A DNA stretch of 64,000 bases from DAISIK01 sp036822055 (GCA_036822055.1 DAISIK010000001.1:62001-126000); one strand, 5' to 3'; positions 17,989-27,166 are shown, counted from the first letter of the stretch. Translations and numbers: made by a program. The notes: generated by a model not told the origin, from the letters alone.

Positions 17989-18951
17989 ATGATCCGTTCA
18001 CTCCTAATCCTCAAGGGCCTCCTCGCCTCCTCCATCCTTTCCACCCTCCCTCAAGTTACCTTGGCCTCTGAACCCCCGCGCGATCCTTCCATCTTTATTG
18101 CCGTCGTCGGCGGCACCACCTTCGGTACGCCCGAAAAGTTTGGCGACGGTCTCGTCGAGAAAGAAGGCGAGTTTTCCTTCCAGACCAAGGCTGGACCCAG
18201 CCCGATAATCTATCGGATGCGGTATAAAGAGGTACCATTTTATTACATTCCAATCTACGGCATGGATTCCCGGAAACCCGGCGACCCTGAGTACGCCTAC
18301 CACCTCCGGACCTGGACTGCCCTGTACGAGCTCGGCGTCACCCACGCCCTCAGTGGAGCCACTGCTGGCGGCATCAAACCAGAGTACGACTACGATGACA
18401 TTTTCTTAATCGACGACTTCATGGAGTTTCGCACCTCGCGCCCAAACAATGTTCTCGAACTATCCGGCCATCAACGCCCTGGCATCTTCCCAAACTTCGA
18501 AGCTCCCATCAGTCCCTCACTGCATCAGCTCCTCGTCGAAGAGTCGCATAAAAAGGCCAGTCAGGGATACTCCGGGAAGATTTATCCCAATGGAGTGTTC
18601 TTTCAGTTTGCACCAGGTCGTTTCGAAAGTCCGGCCGAAATTCGGGCTATGGCTCAGTTGGGAGCCGACATCACCAGCATGAATCAGGCAACCTGCATCA
18701 TCTATGCTCGTCAGTTCGGCATCCGTTTCGCCTCCATTTGCTCGGTCTCCAATCCAGCTGTCGGGGTGCGACCCTTCACCTTTGAGGAAATGCAACAGAG
18801 TGTCCAAAGGATCGCCGCCTTTGCTGTCCCTGTTGTTCTAGAGGTTATTGCTCGCATCCCGGAGGAGGCCATGCAACCAGAGCCCAGCAGCACCGGCGAC
18901 ACTTTTGAGGGCTCCTACCTTAACCCCGAAGGAGAGACCACCGATGGCTGA
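17989..18951 (+). CDS. Exported purine nucleoside phosphorylase / MTA phosphorylase family protein
   Basis: A 320-residue member of the PNP/MTAP superfamily with an added signal peptide (hydrophobic residues 4-26, likely cleavage near TLA-SEPP). The phosphate-loop region is VVGGTTFGTPEKFGDG, then GVTHALSGATAGGIKPEYDYDDIFLIDDF and FESPAEIRAMAQLGADITSMN. At the position that sets base specificity it has Asn255 (SVSNPAVG), as in 6-oxopurine PNPs, rather than the Asp of MTAP; this suggests inosine or guanosine as substrate, an inference from alignment by eye. Its stop overlaps the start of the exported adenosine deaminase gene by eight bases. Family members are normally cytosolic, so the signal peptide is unusual. 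Confidence 0.8.
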   Translation: MIRSLLILKGLLASSILSTLPQVTLASEPPRDPSIFIAVVGGTTFGTPEKFGDGLVEKEGEFSFQTKAGPSPIIYRMRYKEVPFYYIPIYGMDSRKPGDPEYAYHLRTWTALYELGVTHALSGATAGGIKPEYDYDDIFLIDDFMEFRTSRPNNVLELSGHQRPGIFPNFEAPISPSLHQLLVEESHKKASQGYSGKIYPNGVFFQFAPGRFESPAEIRAMAQLGADITSMNQATCIIYARQFGIRFASICSVSNPAVGVRPFTFEEMQQSVQRIAAFAVPVVLEVIARIPEEAMQPEPSSTGDTFEGSYLNPEGETTDG

Positions 18952-20548
18952 TTCCAAAACAAAATCCTCTCCCCAGCGCCGAAGGTTTCTCAAACAGAGC
19001 CTTTCCACCGTCCTTGGAGTCGGCTTTCTCAGCCATGCTAGCCGTTCCCCGGCCATCGCCTCGACCCCCGCGTCAGCTCCCCCGGTCCCGGATATCGAGT
19101 CTCTTCCGCCCCTCCACCTCACCAGTCCTCTAACCAAATCGCCCTCTCGCTCAATCGCCGATCATTTTGAATCAATCAAGAGTTCGGGAGATCACGTCGC
19201 ACTCTACAAGTTTCTCTACGCCCTCCCCAAAGGCGGAGACATTCACCACCACCTCGGCGGGGGTTTTCTCGCCCGCCGCTGGTACGCCATCGCCACCGAC
19301 CAAAGGCGCAATGGCGGACAAACCTTCTACACCCGCTGCCGTATCTCCCGCCCGGTCGAGTTCCCACTCCCTGCTCCCCTCAACCGGCCTCACCTCCACT
19401 TTTGGCTCACCCTCAACCAAGCTGAGTTCGATAAACTCTCCAGCGATCAAAAAACCGATTTCAAACCCCTGCAGGACCTCGATGATGATGAGCGGGAGGC
19501 TTGGATCTCCTCGGTCAAACTCGATCGCCCGGGCGAGGGCCGGGATGAGTTTTTTGAATACATCTGGGGACGGCTCAACAACCTCCTTTTCAGCATCCAC
19601 GTCTGCTCCGAGCTCGTGGTTGAGAACATGCAGCTACTCGGTGCCGAGGGCGTTCGTTACCTTGAGCTGATGACCTTCTACTCCCTTTGGCGTGACGAAA
19701 AGGGAACCATTCTTCCGGCCTCCGTGGCTGACCAATTCTGGAGGCACCGCCTTGCCCAACCCGACGCCCGGGCCACCGGGGTACTCGTTAAATTCAAGGC
19801 CGTCATCCTCCGTTTTGCTCCAGATGCGATTGAACGTGCCGAGCAGCACTTCGTCCATATCGATGCCAACCGCGACCTCTGGGTGGGCGTCGATATGGCC
19901 GGGCGGGAAGACGATAATCGAGGTTACCCGCGCCGCTTTACCGAGGTCTTTGATCGAATGCTCCGAAAATACCCGGAGATCAATATCTCCATCCACGCGG
20001 GCGAAGCAGAAAAGGCAGACCGCAACATCTTCGAGTCTCTCCGCCTCGGAGCGCATCGGATCGGCCACGCCATCAACCTGCTTCACGACGAGCAGACCAT
20101 GCAAATGATGCGCAACAATCGCCACCTCCTCGAAATCAATCTCGTCAGCAACCACCTGCTCGGTTACGTGCCAGATCCTGCCCTCCACCCCTTCCCGATC
20201 TACCTTCGCCAAGGCATTCCCTGCTGCCTCAATACAGATGATCGAGGGATGTGGGATTCCAATATGACCGACGAGTACTTTCTCGCCGTCAGCCAGTTTA
20301 ACCTCTCGTGGACTGAGCTGGTCCAGCTTGCTCGCAACAGCATCGAACACGCTTTCATCAGTCAGAGTGAGCGCGCCACTATTTCGCGGAGCTACGAATC
20401 CGCCCTCGAAACCTTTGCCAACTCCTACACTCGTTTCGATCCACCTTCACTCCTCGAATCAACCCCCGCCGAAACTTACGGCTATGGGCGCAAACACCTC
20501 GGTCTGGCTCGACTCGCCCGGACCCTTCCTCATTCAGGGAGTCTGTGA
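18944..20548 (+). CDS. Tat-exported adenosine deaminase (ADGF-like)
   Basis: About 534 residues from an ATG at 18944. The N terminus has a twin-arginine signal, RRRFLKQS at residues 12-19, followed by a hydrophobic segment. The amidohydrolase metal site is intact: His101 and His103 in GGDIHHHLGG, His351 and Glu354 in IHAGEAE, His375 in RIGHAIN, and Asp432/433 in NTDDRG. Length and the long insert resemble the extracellular ADGF/CECR1 branch rather than the roughly 340-residue cytosolic enzyme. It would turn adenosine into inosine in the periplasm. It overlaps the upstream phosphorylase gene, so the two are probably co-translated. Confidence 0.82.
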   Translation: MADSKTKSSPQRRRFLKQSLSTVLGVGFLSHASRSPAIASTPASAPPVPDIESLPPLHLTSPLTKSPSRSIADHFESIKSSGDHVALYKFLYALPKGGDIHHHLGGGFLARRWYAIATDQRRNGGQTFYTRCRISRPVEFPLPAPLNRPHLHFWLTLNQAEFDKLSSDQKTDFKPLQDLDDDEREAWISSVKLDRPGEGRDEFFEYIWGRLNNLLFSIHVCSELVVENMQLLGAEGVRYLELMTFYSLWRDEKGTILPASVADQFWRHRLAQPDARATGVLVKFKAVILRFAPDAIERAEQHFVHIDANRDLWVGVDMAGREDDNRGYPRRFTEVFDRMLRKYPEINISIHAGEAEKADRNIFESLRLGAHRIGHAINLLHDEQTMQMMRNNRHLLEINLVSNHLLGYVPDPALHPFPIYLRQGIPCCLNTDDRGMWDSNMTDEYFLAVSQFNLSWTELVQLARNSIEHAFISQSERATISRSYESALETFANSYTRFDPPSLLESTPAETYGYGRKHLGLARLARTLPHSGSL

Positions 20549-20610
20549 GGTCTAATCAGCCTCCTCAACCAGATGATCTGCTTCGAGTAACCTGCTCGGA
20601 TAACGCTCTC

Positions 20611-21519
20611 TCACCGAGACTCTTCAAGAGCCCTCAGCGTGATCATCCAGTCCTTCCCGTAGCTGATCCCAAACACCTCCGCGAAGCTCTCCATGTTGAG
20701 AGCCAGACTTACCTTGAGCAGGCTGTTCAGGTATAAAAGAGGTTCTCCTTCTGGCACATCTCCAAAGGTTGCCACGTATGGAACCTCCCCTGCGTAACGT
20801 TTCTCATCCTTAAAATGGATCTCAACCTGCAAGCGACCGCCCCGGTCAACACCGAGCTGCTCCAAAAGGTTCCCCTCAATATTGGTCCAGACGTTGCCAT
20901 ACCTCACGTCGAGGTTCATCACCGTGCCCCGGATCTCTCCCAAGGCTCCATCAAGGTGGGCCCGTTCGTGAGCCAAACTTTCAACACCCTCGAGCTGACC
21001 CCCGACATCCTCGAATCGGATCTGTCCGCTGGCCAATAAAGCTCCCGTGTAGGCATAGACATCCCTCCCGTGAAAGGTGTACGACTGCTCCGAATTTTCC
21101 CTGCGATTGACCGCCTCATCAATTTCCCGGACCTCCGCCACCCCCATCTCTTCAGCCACGAAGGTTAGCGTCCCGTTATCGGGAGTTACAAAGAAGTGCC
21201 CCGTTTCAGTTTTCAGGACGACCGACTTTCGGTCTGTCCCAACCCCGGGATCCACCACCGAGACAAAAACTGTTCCCTCCGGCCAATAGGGAGCCGTCTG
21301 CTTCAGAACCAGAGCTGCGATCCAAATATCGTAGGGAGGAATCTCATGCGACAGATCAAAAAGGTCGATCTCTTGGGACACCCCATAAGCCACTCCCTGC
21401 ATTGCCGATACAGCACCATCGCCCAGACCGAAGTCCGATTGAAAGACCAGCGCTCGCCCTTCGGCCAACGCCACCTGAATCGTCAAAGCCAGTACAGAAT
21501 AGAACCTCCAATTAAGCAT
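20611..21519 (-). CDS. Exported SAM hydroxide adenosyltransferase (DUF62 / SAM chlorinase-fluorinase family)
   Basis: About 302 residues from the ATG at 21519, which has a GGGA ribosome-binding site a few bases upstream and leaves a clean signal peptide (LALTIQVALAEG). The family pattern is clear: LVFQSDFGLGDGAVSAMQGV, IDLFDLSHEIPPYD, VSVVDPGVGT, VTPDNGTL and FHGRDVYAYTGA. Most family members hydrolyse SAM to adenosine and methionine; only a few halogenate it. The family is usually cytosolic. It converges on the adenosine deaminase gene, leaving 62 bases, so all three nucleoside genes sit together. A GTG at 21528 is a less likely start. Confidence 0.8.
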   Translation of the reverse strand: MLNWRFYSVLALTIQVALAEGRALVFQSDFGLGDGAVSAMQGVAYGVSQEIDLFDLSHEIPPYDIWIAALVLKQTAPYWPEGTVFVSVVDPGVGTDRKSVVLKTETGHFFVTPDNGTLTFVAEEMGVAEVREIDEAVNRRENSEQSYTFHGRDVYAYTGALLASGQIRFEDVGGQLEGVESLAHERAHLDGALGEIRGTVMNLDVRYGNVWTNIEGNLLEQLGVDRGGRLQVEIHFKDEKRYAGEVPYVATFGDVPEGEPLLYLNSLLKVSLALNMESFAEVFGISYGKDWMITLRALEESR

Positions 21520-21604
21520 TTTTCCCACTAAAGCTTAAATCGAACCAATTTTACATTTGATTCCATGCTTGAGAACCAATGCTAAAAGAGAACCCTTGCC
21601 TTCG

Positions 21605-22258
21605 TTGAACACTTCATCTCCAGACTCACTCGTGCTCGATTCCCTCGCCGTTCACTACCTGAACGAGAGTCCTGCCTCGCAAAGCCACCGTTCCGATATC
21701 TGGGGACAAACCGTCGAACTCGTTCCCCACACTTTCGCCCTCGTTGTCGCTCCTTCCGGCACTGGTAAAACCACCCTCGTCCACTGCCTTTCGGGGGTCA
21801 TCACCCCGGATCAGGGGACCATTTCCCTCGGGGGAGAAATCCTCCCACCTCCGGGGTCGCCATTCTGGTCCGAACTGCGCTCTCGAAAAATTTCCACCGC
21901 ATATCAGAACCTCAACCTGATTCCGGAGCTCACTGGCACCGAAAACCTGCGCCTCGCCCCCTTTCTCGACCGCGACCCGATGGCCTTTGCCGATCGCCTC
22001 GGCATCGGCAAACGCCTCCACGCCCGCGTCAATCAGCTCTCCACTGGCCAACGCCAGCGTCTCTCCCTCTGCCGCAGTCTCGCCCGCCCCTATTCACTCC
22101 TCATCCTCGACGAACCGTTCAGTCACCTCGACGATCGATCGGCCGCCCTCGCTGCTGAGCTGATCGAAGAAGAGGCTGCCTCGCGCGCGGCCATCGTCCT
22201 CTGCACGGCCCTCTCCCAACGATGTCCCCTCAGCTGGGATCAGACCCTCCACCTGTGA
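21605..22258 (+). CDS. ABC transporter ATP-binding protein, LolD/MacB-like
   Basis: About 217 residues from TTG 21605; another TTG at 21557 would add 16 residues, and neither has a strong ribosome-binding site. Walker A is APSGTGKT (50-57), the Q-loop glutamine is Gln101, the signature is LSTGQ (145-149) instead of LSGGQ, and Walker B is LLILDE (165-170). The switch histidine expected near residue 202 is absent: the segment reads IVLCTALSQ. It is paired with the FtsX-like permease that follows with a GTGA overlap. The LolD-like length suggests an envelope-directed transporter, but the missing histidine makes classical transport activity uncertain. Confidence 0.75.
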   Translation: MNTSSPDSLVLDSLAVHYLNESPASQSHRSDIWGQTVELVPHTFALVVAPSGTGKTTLVHCLSGVITPDQGTISLGGEILPPPGSPFWSELRSRKISTAYQNLNLIPELTGTENLRLAPFLDRDPMAFADRLGIGKRLHARVNQLSTGQRQRLSLCRSLARPYSLLILDEPFSHLDDRSAALAAELIEEEAASRAAIVLCTALSQRCPLSWDQTLHL

Positions 22259-23484
22259 AGTCCATCCCCCGCTCCCTCCCCCTCCGGCGGCTTTTTGCCC
22301 GCTCCGGAGGTCCCATCCAAAAGCTCTTTGCCTGGCTTGGAGTCCTCTCCGGGCTCTCCATTCTCCTCGTCTCCATCCACCTCTACCTGGAATTCCTCCG
22401 CTTCACCACCGCCGGAAACGAGTGGATCAGTTCCCGATATCTGATCATTCAAAAAACCGTCACCGTCCGGGATTCCTTCTCCCAGGGACGCGCAACCTTT
22501 AGTGAAGAAGAGATCGATCACCTCGGCAGCTTCCCTTCCGTTACCGGGATCGCCCGCTTCCGTTCCAATTCCTTTCCGGCCGGCATCCAGATCGGTGGAG
22601 GCATCTTTCCGGAATTTTTCTCCTACGTCTTCCTCGAATCTGTCCCCGATGCTTTTGTCGACGCACCGGCCAAAGGCTGGTCCTTTGACCCTAAGAAAAA
22701 CGAGATTCCCGTTCTCATCCCCAGCGAGTACCTCAACCTCTACAACTTCGGCTTTGCCCCCTCCCAGGGATTGCCCCAAATCCCCCCCTCCATGGTCCAT
22801 CGGGTTCCCTTCAGTGTTCTCTTTTTTCTCGACGATCAAACCCTCCGCTTCTCCGGCCGGATCGTCGGCTTCAGTGATCGAATCAATAGTATCCTTGTTC
22901 CTGATACTTTTCTCGAGTCGATCAATCTTCGCGCCTCCCCCGGAAGCCCCCCTTCTCCCCCCGCACGCCTCCTCCTCGAAGTCGCCGACAGCCCCGACCC
23001 CGACCTCCTCACCCTTCTCGAATCACCCGGTTACAGCCTCAACCGGGAGGCCCTTTCCGGGGGTCAGATTCGCCGCCTCGCCCACCGGGTTGCCTTCGCC
23101 CTTCTCTCCCTCGGCAGTGGGGTCGTTGTCCTCGGGGTACTCGTCGTTCTCCTCGCCCTCGAACGACAGCTGGAACAATCCCGGTCACGCATTCACACGG
23201 TTTTCCTTCTCGGCCATCATCCCCGTCATTTGATTGCTTTTTTCCAACGTCGTCTCGCCCTCTTTGTCCTCGGCGCCGTCCTCTTCGCCTACATCATCCA
23301 CCGCTACACGGGCCGCCAGCTTGAGGAGGTCTTCAACCGCACTGGTGAGTTTTCCGGCTTTCTCGCCACCCGCCCGGAAATTGACCTGCTTGCTGCAGGC
23401 TCCGCAATCACACTTCTCCTGTGGACAGCCATCCGTATCCGCCTTAGCATCTGGTCTTTCTTCCGCAATACCCTTCCTTCATGA
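22255..23484 (+). CDS. FtsX-like ABC permease
   Basis: About 409 residues from a GTG that overlaps the ATPase stop; an ATG at 22222 would add 11 residues. One transmembrane helix lies near residues 27-50 (FAWLGVLSGLSILLVSIHLY), then a large periplasmic domain of about 220 residues, then three helices near 280-305, 325-345 and 375-395. This 1+3 layout is that of FtsX/LolC/MacB permeases. A single permease gene would work as a homodimer with the ATPase. The substrate is unknown. It overlaps pdxJ by four bases. Confidence 0.7.
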   Translation: MKSIPRSLPLRRLFARSGGPIQKLFAWLGVLSGLSILLVSIHLYLEFLRFTTAGNEWISSRYLIIQKTVTVRDSFSQGRATFSEEEIDHLGSFPSVTGIARFRSNSFPAGIQIGGGIFPEFFSYVFLESVPDAFVDAPAKGWSFDPKKNEIPVLIPSEYLNLYNFGFAPSQGLPQIPPSMVHRVPFSVLFFLDDQTLRFSGRIVGFSDRINSILVPDTFLESINLRASPGSPPSPPARLLLEVADSPDPDLLTLLESPGYSLNREALSGGQIRRLAHRVAFALLSLGSGVVVLGVLVVLLALERQLEQSRSRIHTVFLLGHHPRHLIAFFQRRLALFVLGAVLFAYIIHRYTGRQLEEVFNRTGEFSGFLATRPEIDLLAAGSAITLLLWTAIRIRLSIWSFFRNTLPS

Positions 23485-24239
23485 GCCGCCCTCCTCTTCT
23501 CCTCGGAGTCAATATCGACCACAGCGCCACCCTCCGTCAGGCCCGCTACCGGGAGGAGGCCACCAGCTGCGGAAGGTACATCGAGCCCGATCCGCTTGCC
23601 ATCGCCCTCGCCGCCGAGGCCGCCGGCGCCGACGGCATCACCGTTCACCTGCGCGAGGATCGGCGCCATATCGTCGACCGGGACATCGCCCGCATCAGGG
23701 AGTCCATCGCCACCCGCATGAACCTCGAAATGGCCTGTACCGAGGAAATGACCAACATTGCCATCCAGACCCGTCCAGACAGCGCCTGCCTCGTTCCGGA
23801 AAACCGGGCCGAGGTAACCACCGAGGGTGGACTCGACTGCGTTCAGCAATTCGCCCGTGTCTCCCAAACCACCAAGGCGCTTCAGGACTCCGGCATCGCG
23901 GTCAGCTTGTTCATTGATCCCGATCTGGATCAAATCGCCGCTGCAGTTTCCCTCGGCGCCTCCATGGTTGAGTTTCACACCGGCTCCTACGCCCATGCCT
24001 GGTTCGACCCCACAGAGCGTCGCTCCGAGCTTCAGCGCCTCCGTCAGGCTTGCTCAGCAGCTGCCGCTCAGGGACTCGTCGTCAATGCAGGGCACGGAAT
24101 CAACTACATCAATATTGGGGAAATCCTCGAACTCCCCCACCTCCATGAACTCAATATCGGTCACGCCATCATCAGCCGGGCTCTCCTCACTGGCATCGGG
24201 GAGGCCGTGCGCGAGATGAAACACAGGATGAACCGTTGA
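23481..24239 (+). CDS. pdxJ: Pyridoxine 5'-phosphate synthase
   Basis: A 252-residue TIM-barrel enzyme that condenses 1-deoxyxylulose-5-phosphate with 3-amino-2-oxopropyl phosphate to form pyridoxine 5'-phosphate. The family segments LGVNIDHSATLRQAR, GADGITVHLREDRRHI, MNLEMA, CLVPENR and VNAGHGINYIN are present. Length is normal. It is followed by acpS with a four-base overlap, the same pairing as in E. coli. The overlap with the permease upstream suggests that the whole 21.6-24.6 kb set is one transcript. Confidence 0.95.
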   Translation: MSRPPLLLGVNIDHSATLRQARYREEATSCGRYIEPDPLAIALAAEAAGADGITVHLREDRRHIVDRDIARIRESIATRMNLEMACTEEMTNIAIQTRPDSACLVPENRAEVTTEGGLDCVQQFARVSQTTKALQDSGIAVSLFIDPDLDQIAAAVSLGASMVEFHTGSYAHAWFDPTERRSELQRLRQACSAAAAQGLVVNAGHGINYINIGEILELPHLHELNIGHAIISRALLTGIGEAVREMKHRMNR

Positions 24240-24640
24240 ATCTGCCGCCCTCGCTCCCGCCCCACGTTCCTGGCATCGGGCTCGATCTGATCGAGATCTC
24301 CAGAATCCAATCCGCCCATCGGCGCCATGGTGAAGCCTTTCTCCATCGCATCTTCACCGAGGAAGAGATCGCCTACTGCCTCGCCATCCGCAATCCCTAC
24401 CCATCCCTGGCTGCCCGTTTCGCTGCCAAGGAGGCCATTGCCAAAGCCCTCGGAACCGGGATCTCCAGCCGCTTCGGGTGGAAATCCGCCTCCGTTCACC
24501 ACCATCCTGGAGGCGCTCCCGGCGTCCGCCTGGACCATGCCACTACCCAGCTCCTGGCCTCCCTAAACGCTCGCTCGGTTCGTCTCTCCCTCACCCATAC
24601 CAGCACTACCGCGTCCGCCGTGGCCATCCTTCAGCAATAG
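24236..24640 (+). CDS. acpS: Holo-[acyl-carrier-protein] synthase
   Basis: A 134-residue phosphopantetheinyl transferase that activates acyl carrier protein with CoA. The magnesium-binding Asp17 lies in GIGLDLIEISRI and Glu66 in AARFAAKEAIAKALGTG. The third motif SLTHT is near the end. It begins at a TTG overlapping the pdxJ stop (TTGA). Length and motifs are those of the AcpS group rather than the larger Sfp type. Confidence 0.92.
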   Translation: MNLPPSLPPHVPGIGLDLIEISRIQSAHRRHGEAFLHRIFTEEEIAYCLAIRNPYPSLAARFAAKEAIAKALGTGISSRFGWKSASVHHHPGGAPGVRLDHATTQLLASLNARSVRLSLTHTSTTASAVAILQQ

Positions 24641-24746
24641 GAACCTGCCCTTCCAGGCTACCCGCAGAGTTCTCAACCCATCCCGGGACTTTCGCAGCTA
24701 TCATTTCCATTTGGCTTCCTCGTCGCTCCATCTACATTTGACATTC

Positions 24747-25934
24747 ATGCCGGAAAACGATCCTCCCACCCTCTCCACTTCAGTGCCCCCCTCCGCTGAC
24801 TTTTCCACCCGTGCAGTTCATCAGGGTGCCTTCATCGACACCATCTACGGCTCCGTTGTCCCACCGATCTACACCAGCTCTACCTTTCGGTGGAACGACC
24901 CGCTCGAAGTCCCGGAAATCGACTACGCCCGCTGCAAAAACCCCACCCGTCATGCCCTTCAGGAACTCCTCGCCTCTCTCGAAGGAGGCCAGGCGGCCAT
25001 CGCCACGAATAGTGGAATGAGTGCCATCCATACCGTCCTCCTTCTACTCAGTGCTTCCGATCACGTGGTTTGCGGTTTTGATGCCTATGCTGGCACTTAT
25101 CGGCTCTTCACTTCTGTCCTCTCCCGCCTCGGAATCGAGTTTACCTTCGTCGACATGGCCGACCCCGCCGAGGTCCAGGCCGCCATCACCGACCGCACCC
25201 GCCTTGTCTGGGTCGAAACCCCGAGCAACCCCCTCATGCAGCTCACCAATATTGCCGCCATCGCCGAGCTGACAAGCGCCCTTCCCGACTGCCTCCTCGC
25301 CGTCGACAATACCTTTCTCAGCTCGGCTTTCCAAAGACCGCTCGAACTGGGTGCTGACCTCGTCGTTCACGCCACCACCAAATACCTGAGCGGGCACAGC
25401 GATGTCATTGGTGGTGCCGTGGTAGCCCGCCAGTCCGAGGTCGGTTCCCGCCTCCAGTCGCTCGTTACCGCCATCGGTAGCGGCCAATCTGCTTTTGATG
25501 CCTACCTCGTTCAACGCGGTATCCGCTCCCTCGTCCCGAGAATGCAGCACCACCAGACCAACGCCCTCGCCCTCGCTACCTGGCTCGAATCCCATCCTTC
25601 AGTATCCCGGGTTTTCTACCCCGGACTACCTTCTCATCCTCAGTTCCAACTTGCCCAAAAGCAGCAGAGTGGTCCAGGCGGTATGCTCAGCTTTATCGTC
25701 GACCCTTCCCGCACTGATGCCTGCGAGGTCGCTCGTCGCGTCCGGGTTTTCCAACTCGCCGTCAGCCTCGGCGGCACCGAATCCCTTCTCGAAATCCCCT
25801 GGCACATGAGTCACCATTCCCTCAGCGAGGATGAGCGCACCTCCATGGGATTGAGCCCCCAACTCATCCGCCTCTCCCCGGGACTGGAATCGACCAACGA
25901 TCTCATTCAAGACCTCCAGCAAGCCTTAAACTAA
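24747..25934 (+). CDS. Cystathionine gamma-synthase / gamma-lyase family PLP enzyme
   Basis: About 395 residues from ATG 24747. A fold-type I PLP enzyme of Cys/Met metabolism; the PLP lysine is Lys212 in ATTKYLSGHSD. Other family marks are SGMSAIHTVL, VETPSNPLMQ, VDNTFLS and the C-terminal VSLGGTESLLEIPWHMSH. Whether it is a gamma-synthase, a gamma-lyase or a beta-lyase cannot be settled by eye, so no symbol is given. It stands alone, 106 bases after acpS. Upstream I see no SAM-riboswitch pattern. Confidence 0.85.
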   Translation: MPENDPPTLSTSVPPSADFSTRAVHQGAFIDTIYGSVVPPIYTSSTFRWNDPLEVPEIDYARCKNPTRHALQELLASLEGGQAAIATNSGMSAIHTVLLLLSASDHVVCGFDAYAGTYRLFTSVLSRLGIEFTFVDMADPAEVQAAITDRTRLVWVETPSNPLMQLTNIAAIAELTSALPDCLLAVDNTFLSSAFQRPLELGADLVVHATTKYLSGHSDVIGGAVVARQSEVGSRLQSLVTAIGSGQSAFDAYLVQRGIRSLVPRMQHHQTNALALATWLESHPSVSRVFYPGLPSHPQFQLAQKQQSGPGGMLSFIVDPSRTDACEVARRVRVFQLAVSLGGTESLLEIPWHMSHHSLSEDERTSMGLSPQLIRLSPGLESTNDLIQDLQQALN

Positions 25935-26101
25935 ATCCACCCAACGCCAATCGGGGCTGTGCCGTATCCACTAAACAAATACGCTTTGAACACCTACCTC
26001 TACTCCGCGGACTCCGCCCCCCAGGCCCTGCTCCCTAATGCCTTGACCCCTGCTTACCTTTTACACCAATTTAAATAGGTCCCCCCCGAAACCCCATTTT
26101 T

Positions 26102-27166
26102 ATGCAAGAGCCCGAGCCTCACGACCCCTCCACCGCCCCCTCCATCGCTGATAGCGATTTCGAAATTCAGCTCACCGAGGAGCATGTGGAGAACTGCCGC
26201 CAAGCCTATCAAGCGGTACAATATGAATTGTCCAAAGTCATTGTCGGTCAAACCAAGGTCGTTGAGGAGATCCTCATCGCCATCTTCACCCGCAACCACG
26301 CCCTTCTCGTAGGAGTACCGGGTCTCGCCAAAACCCTCCTCATCTCCACCCTCGCCAAAACCCTCGATATGCGCTTCCGCAGGATCCAGTTTACCCCGGA
26401 CCTTATGCCGAGCGACATCACCGGAACCGATGTTATCCAGCAGGATCAACGAACCGGAAACCGCGAGTTCAAGTTCATTCATGGACCCCTCTTTTCGAAT
26501 ATTGTTCTGGCGGATGAGATCAATCGGACGCCCCCGAAAACTCAGGCCGCTCTCCTCGAGGCCATGCAGGAGCGCTCCGTCACCATCGGCGGAGAAACCC
26601 GGCCACTTCCCAAACCCTTTTTTGTTCTCGCCACTCAAAATCCCCTTGAACAAGAGGGCACTTATCCGATGCCCGAAGCTCAGCTCGATCGCTTTCTCTT
26701 CCTCATCAAAGTAGGCTACCCGACTGCCGACGAAGAATTCGAAATTATGAGGCGGGCCACCAGTTCCGGAGGCGAAAAACCCCACCCCATCCTCGATGCC
26801 GAGTCAGTCATCATTTACCAGCAACTGATCGGCATGCTTCCCGTGGCCGACGATGTTTACCACTACGCCAAGCGGCTCGTTCGCTCCACCCGCGGTGGAG
26901 AACCCGATGGGCTCGATCTTGCCCGTGAGTACCTCAGCTTCGGCGCCGGACCCCGAGCCAGCCTCTCTCTAATCACCGCCGCCCGCGCCCACGCCATTTT
27001 CAACGGTCAACTTTGCGTCGAGGCCGCAAACATTGCCGCAGTCGCTCCCTCCGTCCTTCGCCATCGCATAGCCCCCAACTTCGCTGCTCAGGGCGAGGGC
27101 CTAACCAGCGATGACTTGATTGAGCGATTTCTTGCCGAGATCCCACCCCACGGAAACGAGTACTAA
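26102..27166 (+). CDS. MoxR-type AAA+ ATPase
   Basis: A 354-residue AAA+ ATPase. Walker A is the MoxR variant GVPGLAKTLL at residues 71-80, and Walker B is SNIVLADEIN near 132-141, followed by RTPPKTQAALLEAMQE. The sensor segment FVLATQNPLEQEGTYPMPEAQLDRF is typical. MoxR proteins act as chaperones for VWA-domain partners. It heads a seven-gene series whose next members are a DUF58 protein and two VWA proteins. The 167-base gap before it is AT-richer than the surroundings and probably holds the promoter, though no clear pair of boxes stands out. Confidence 0.92.
   Translation: MQEPEPHDPSTAPSIADSDFEIQLTEEHVENCRQAYQAVQYELSKVIVGQTKVVEEILIAIFTRNHALLVGVPGLAKTLLISTLAKTLDMRFRRIQFTPDLMPSDITGTDVIQQDQRTGNREFKFIHGPLFSNIVLADEINRTPPKTQAALLEAMQERSVTIGGETRPLPKPFFVLATQNPLEQEGTYPMPEAQLDRFLFLIKVGYPTADEEFEIMRRATSSGGEKPHPILDAESVIIYQQLIGMLPVADDVYHYAKRLVRSTRGGEPDGLDLAREYLSFGAGPRASLSLITAARAHAIFNGQLCVEAANIAAVAPSVLRHRIAPNFAAQGEGLTSDDLIERFLAEIPPHGNEY

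Noticed and set aside
24641..24746. SAM-responsive riboswitch before the cystathionine enzyme gene.
   Set aside because: No conserved SAM-I, SAM-II or SAM-IV core could be found in this short gap.
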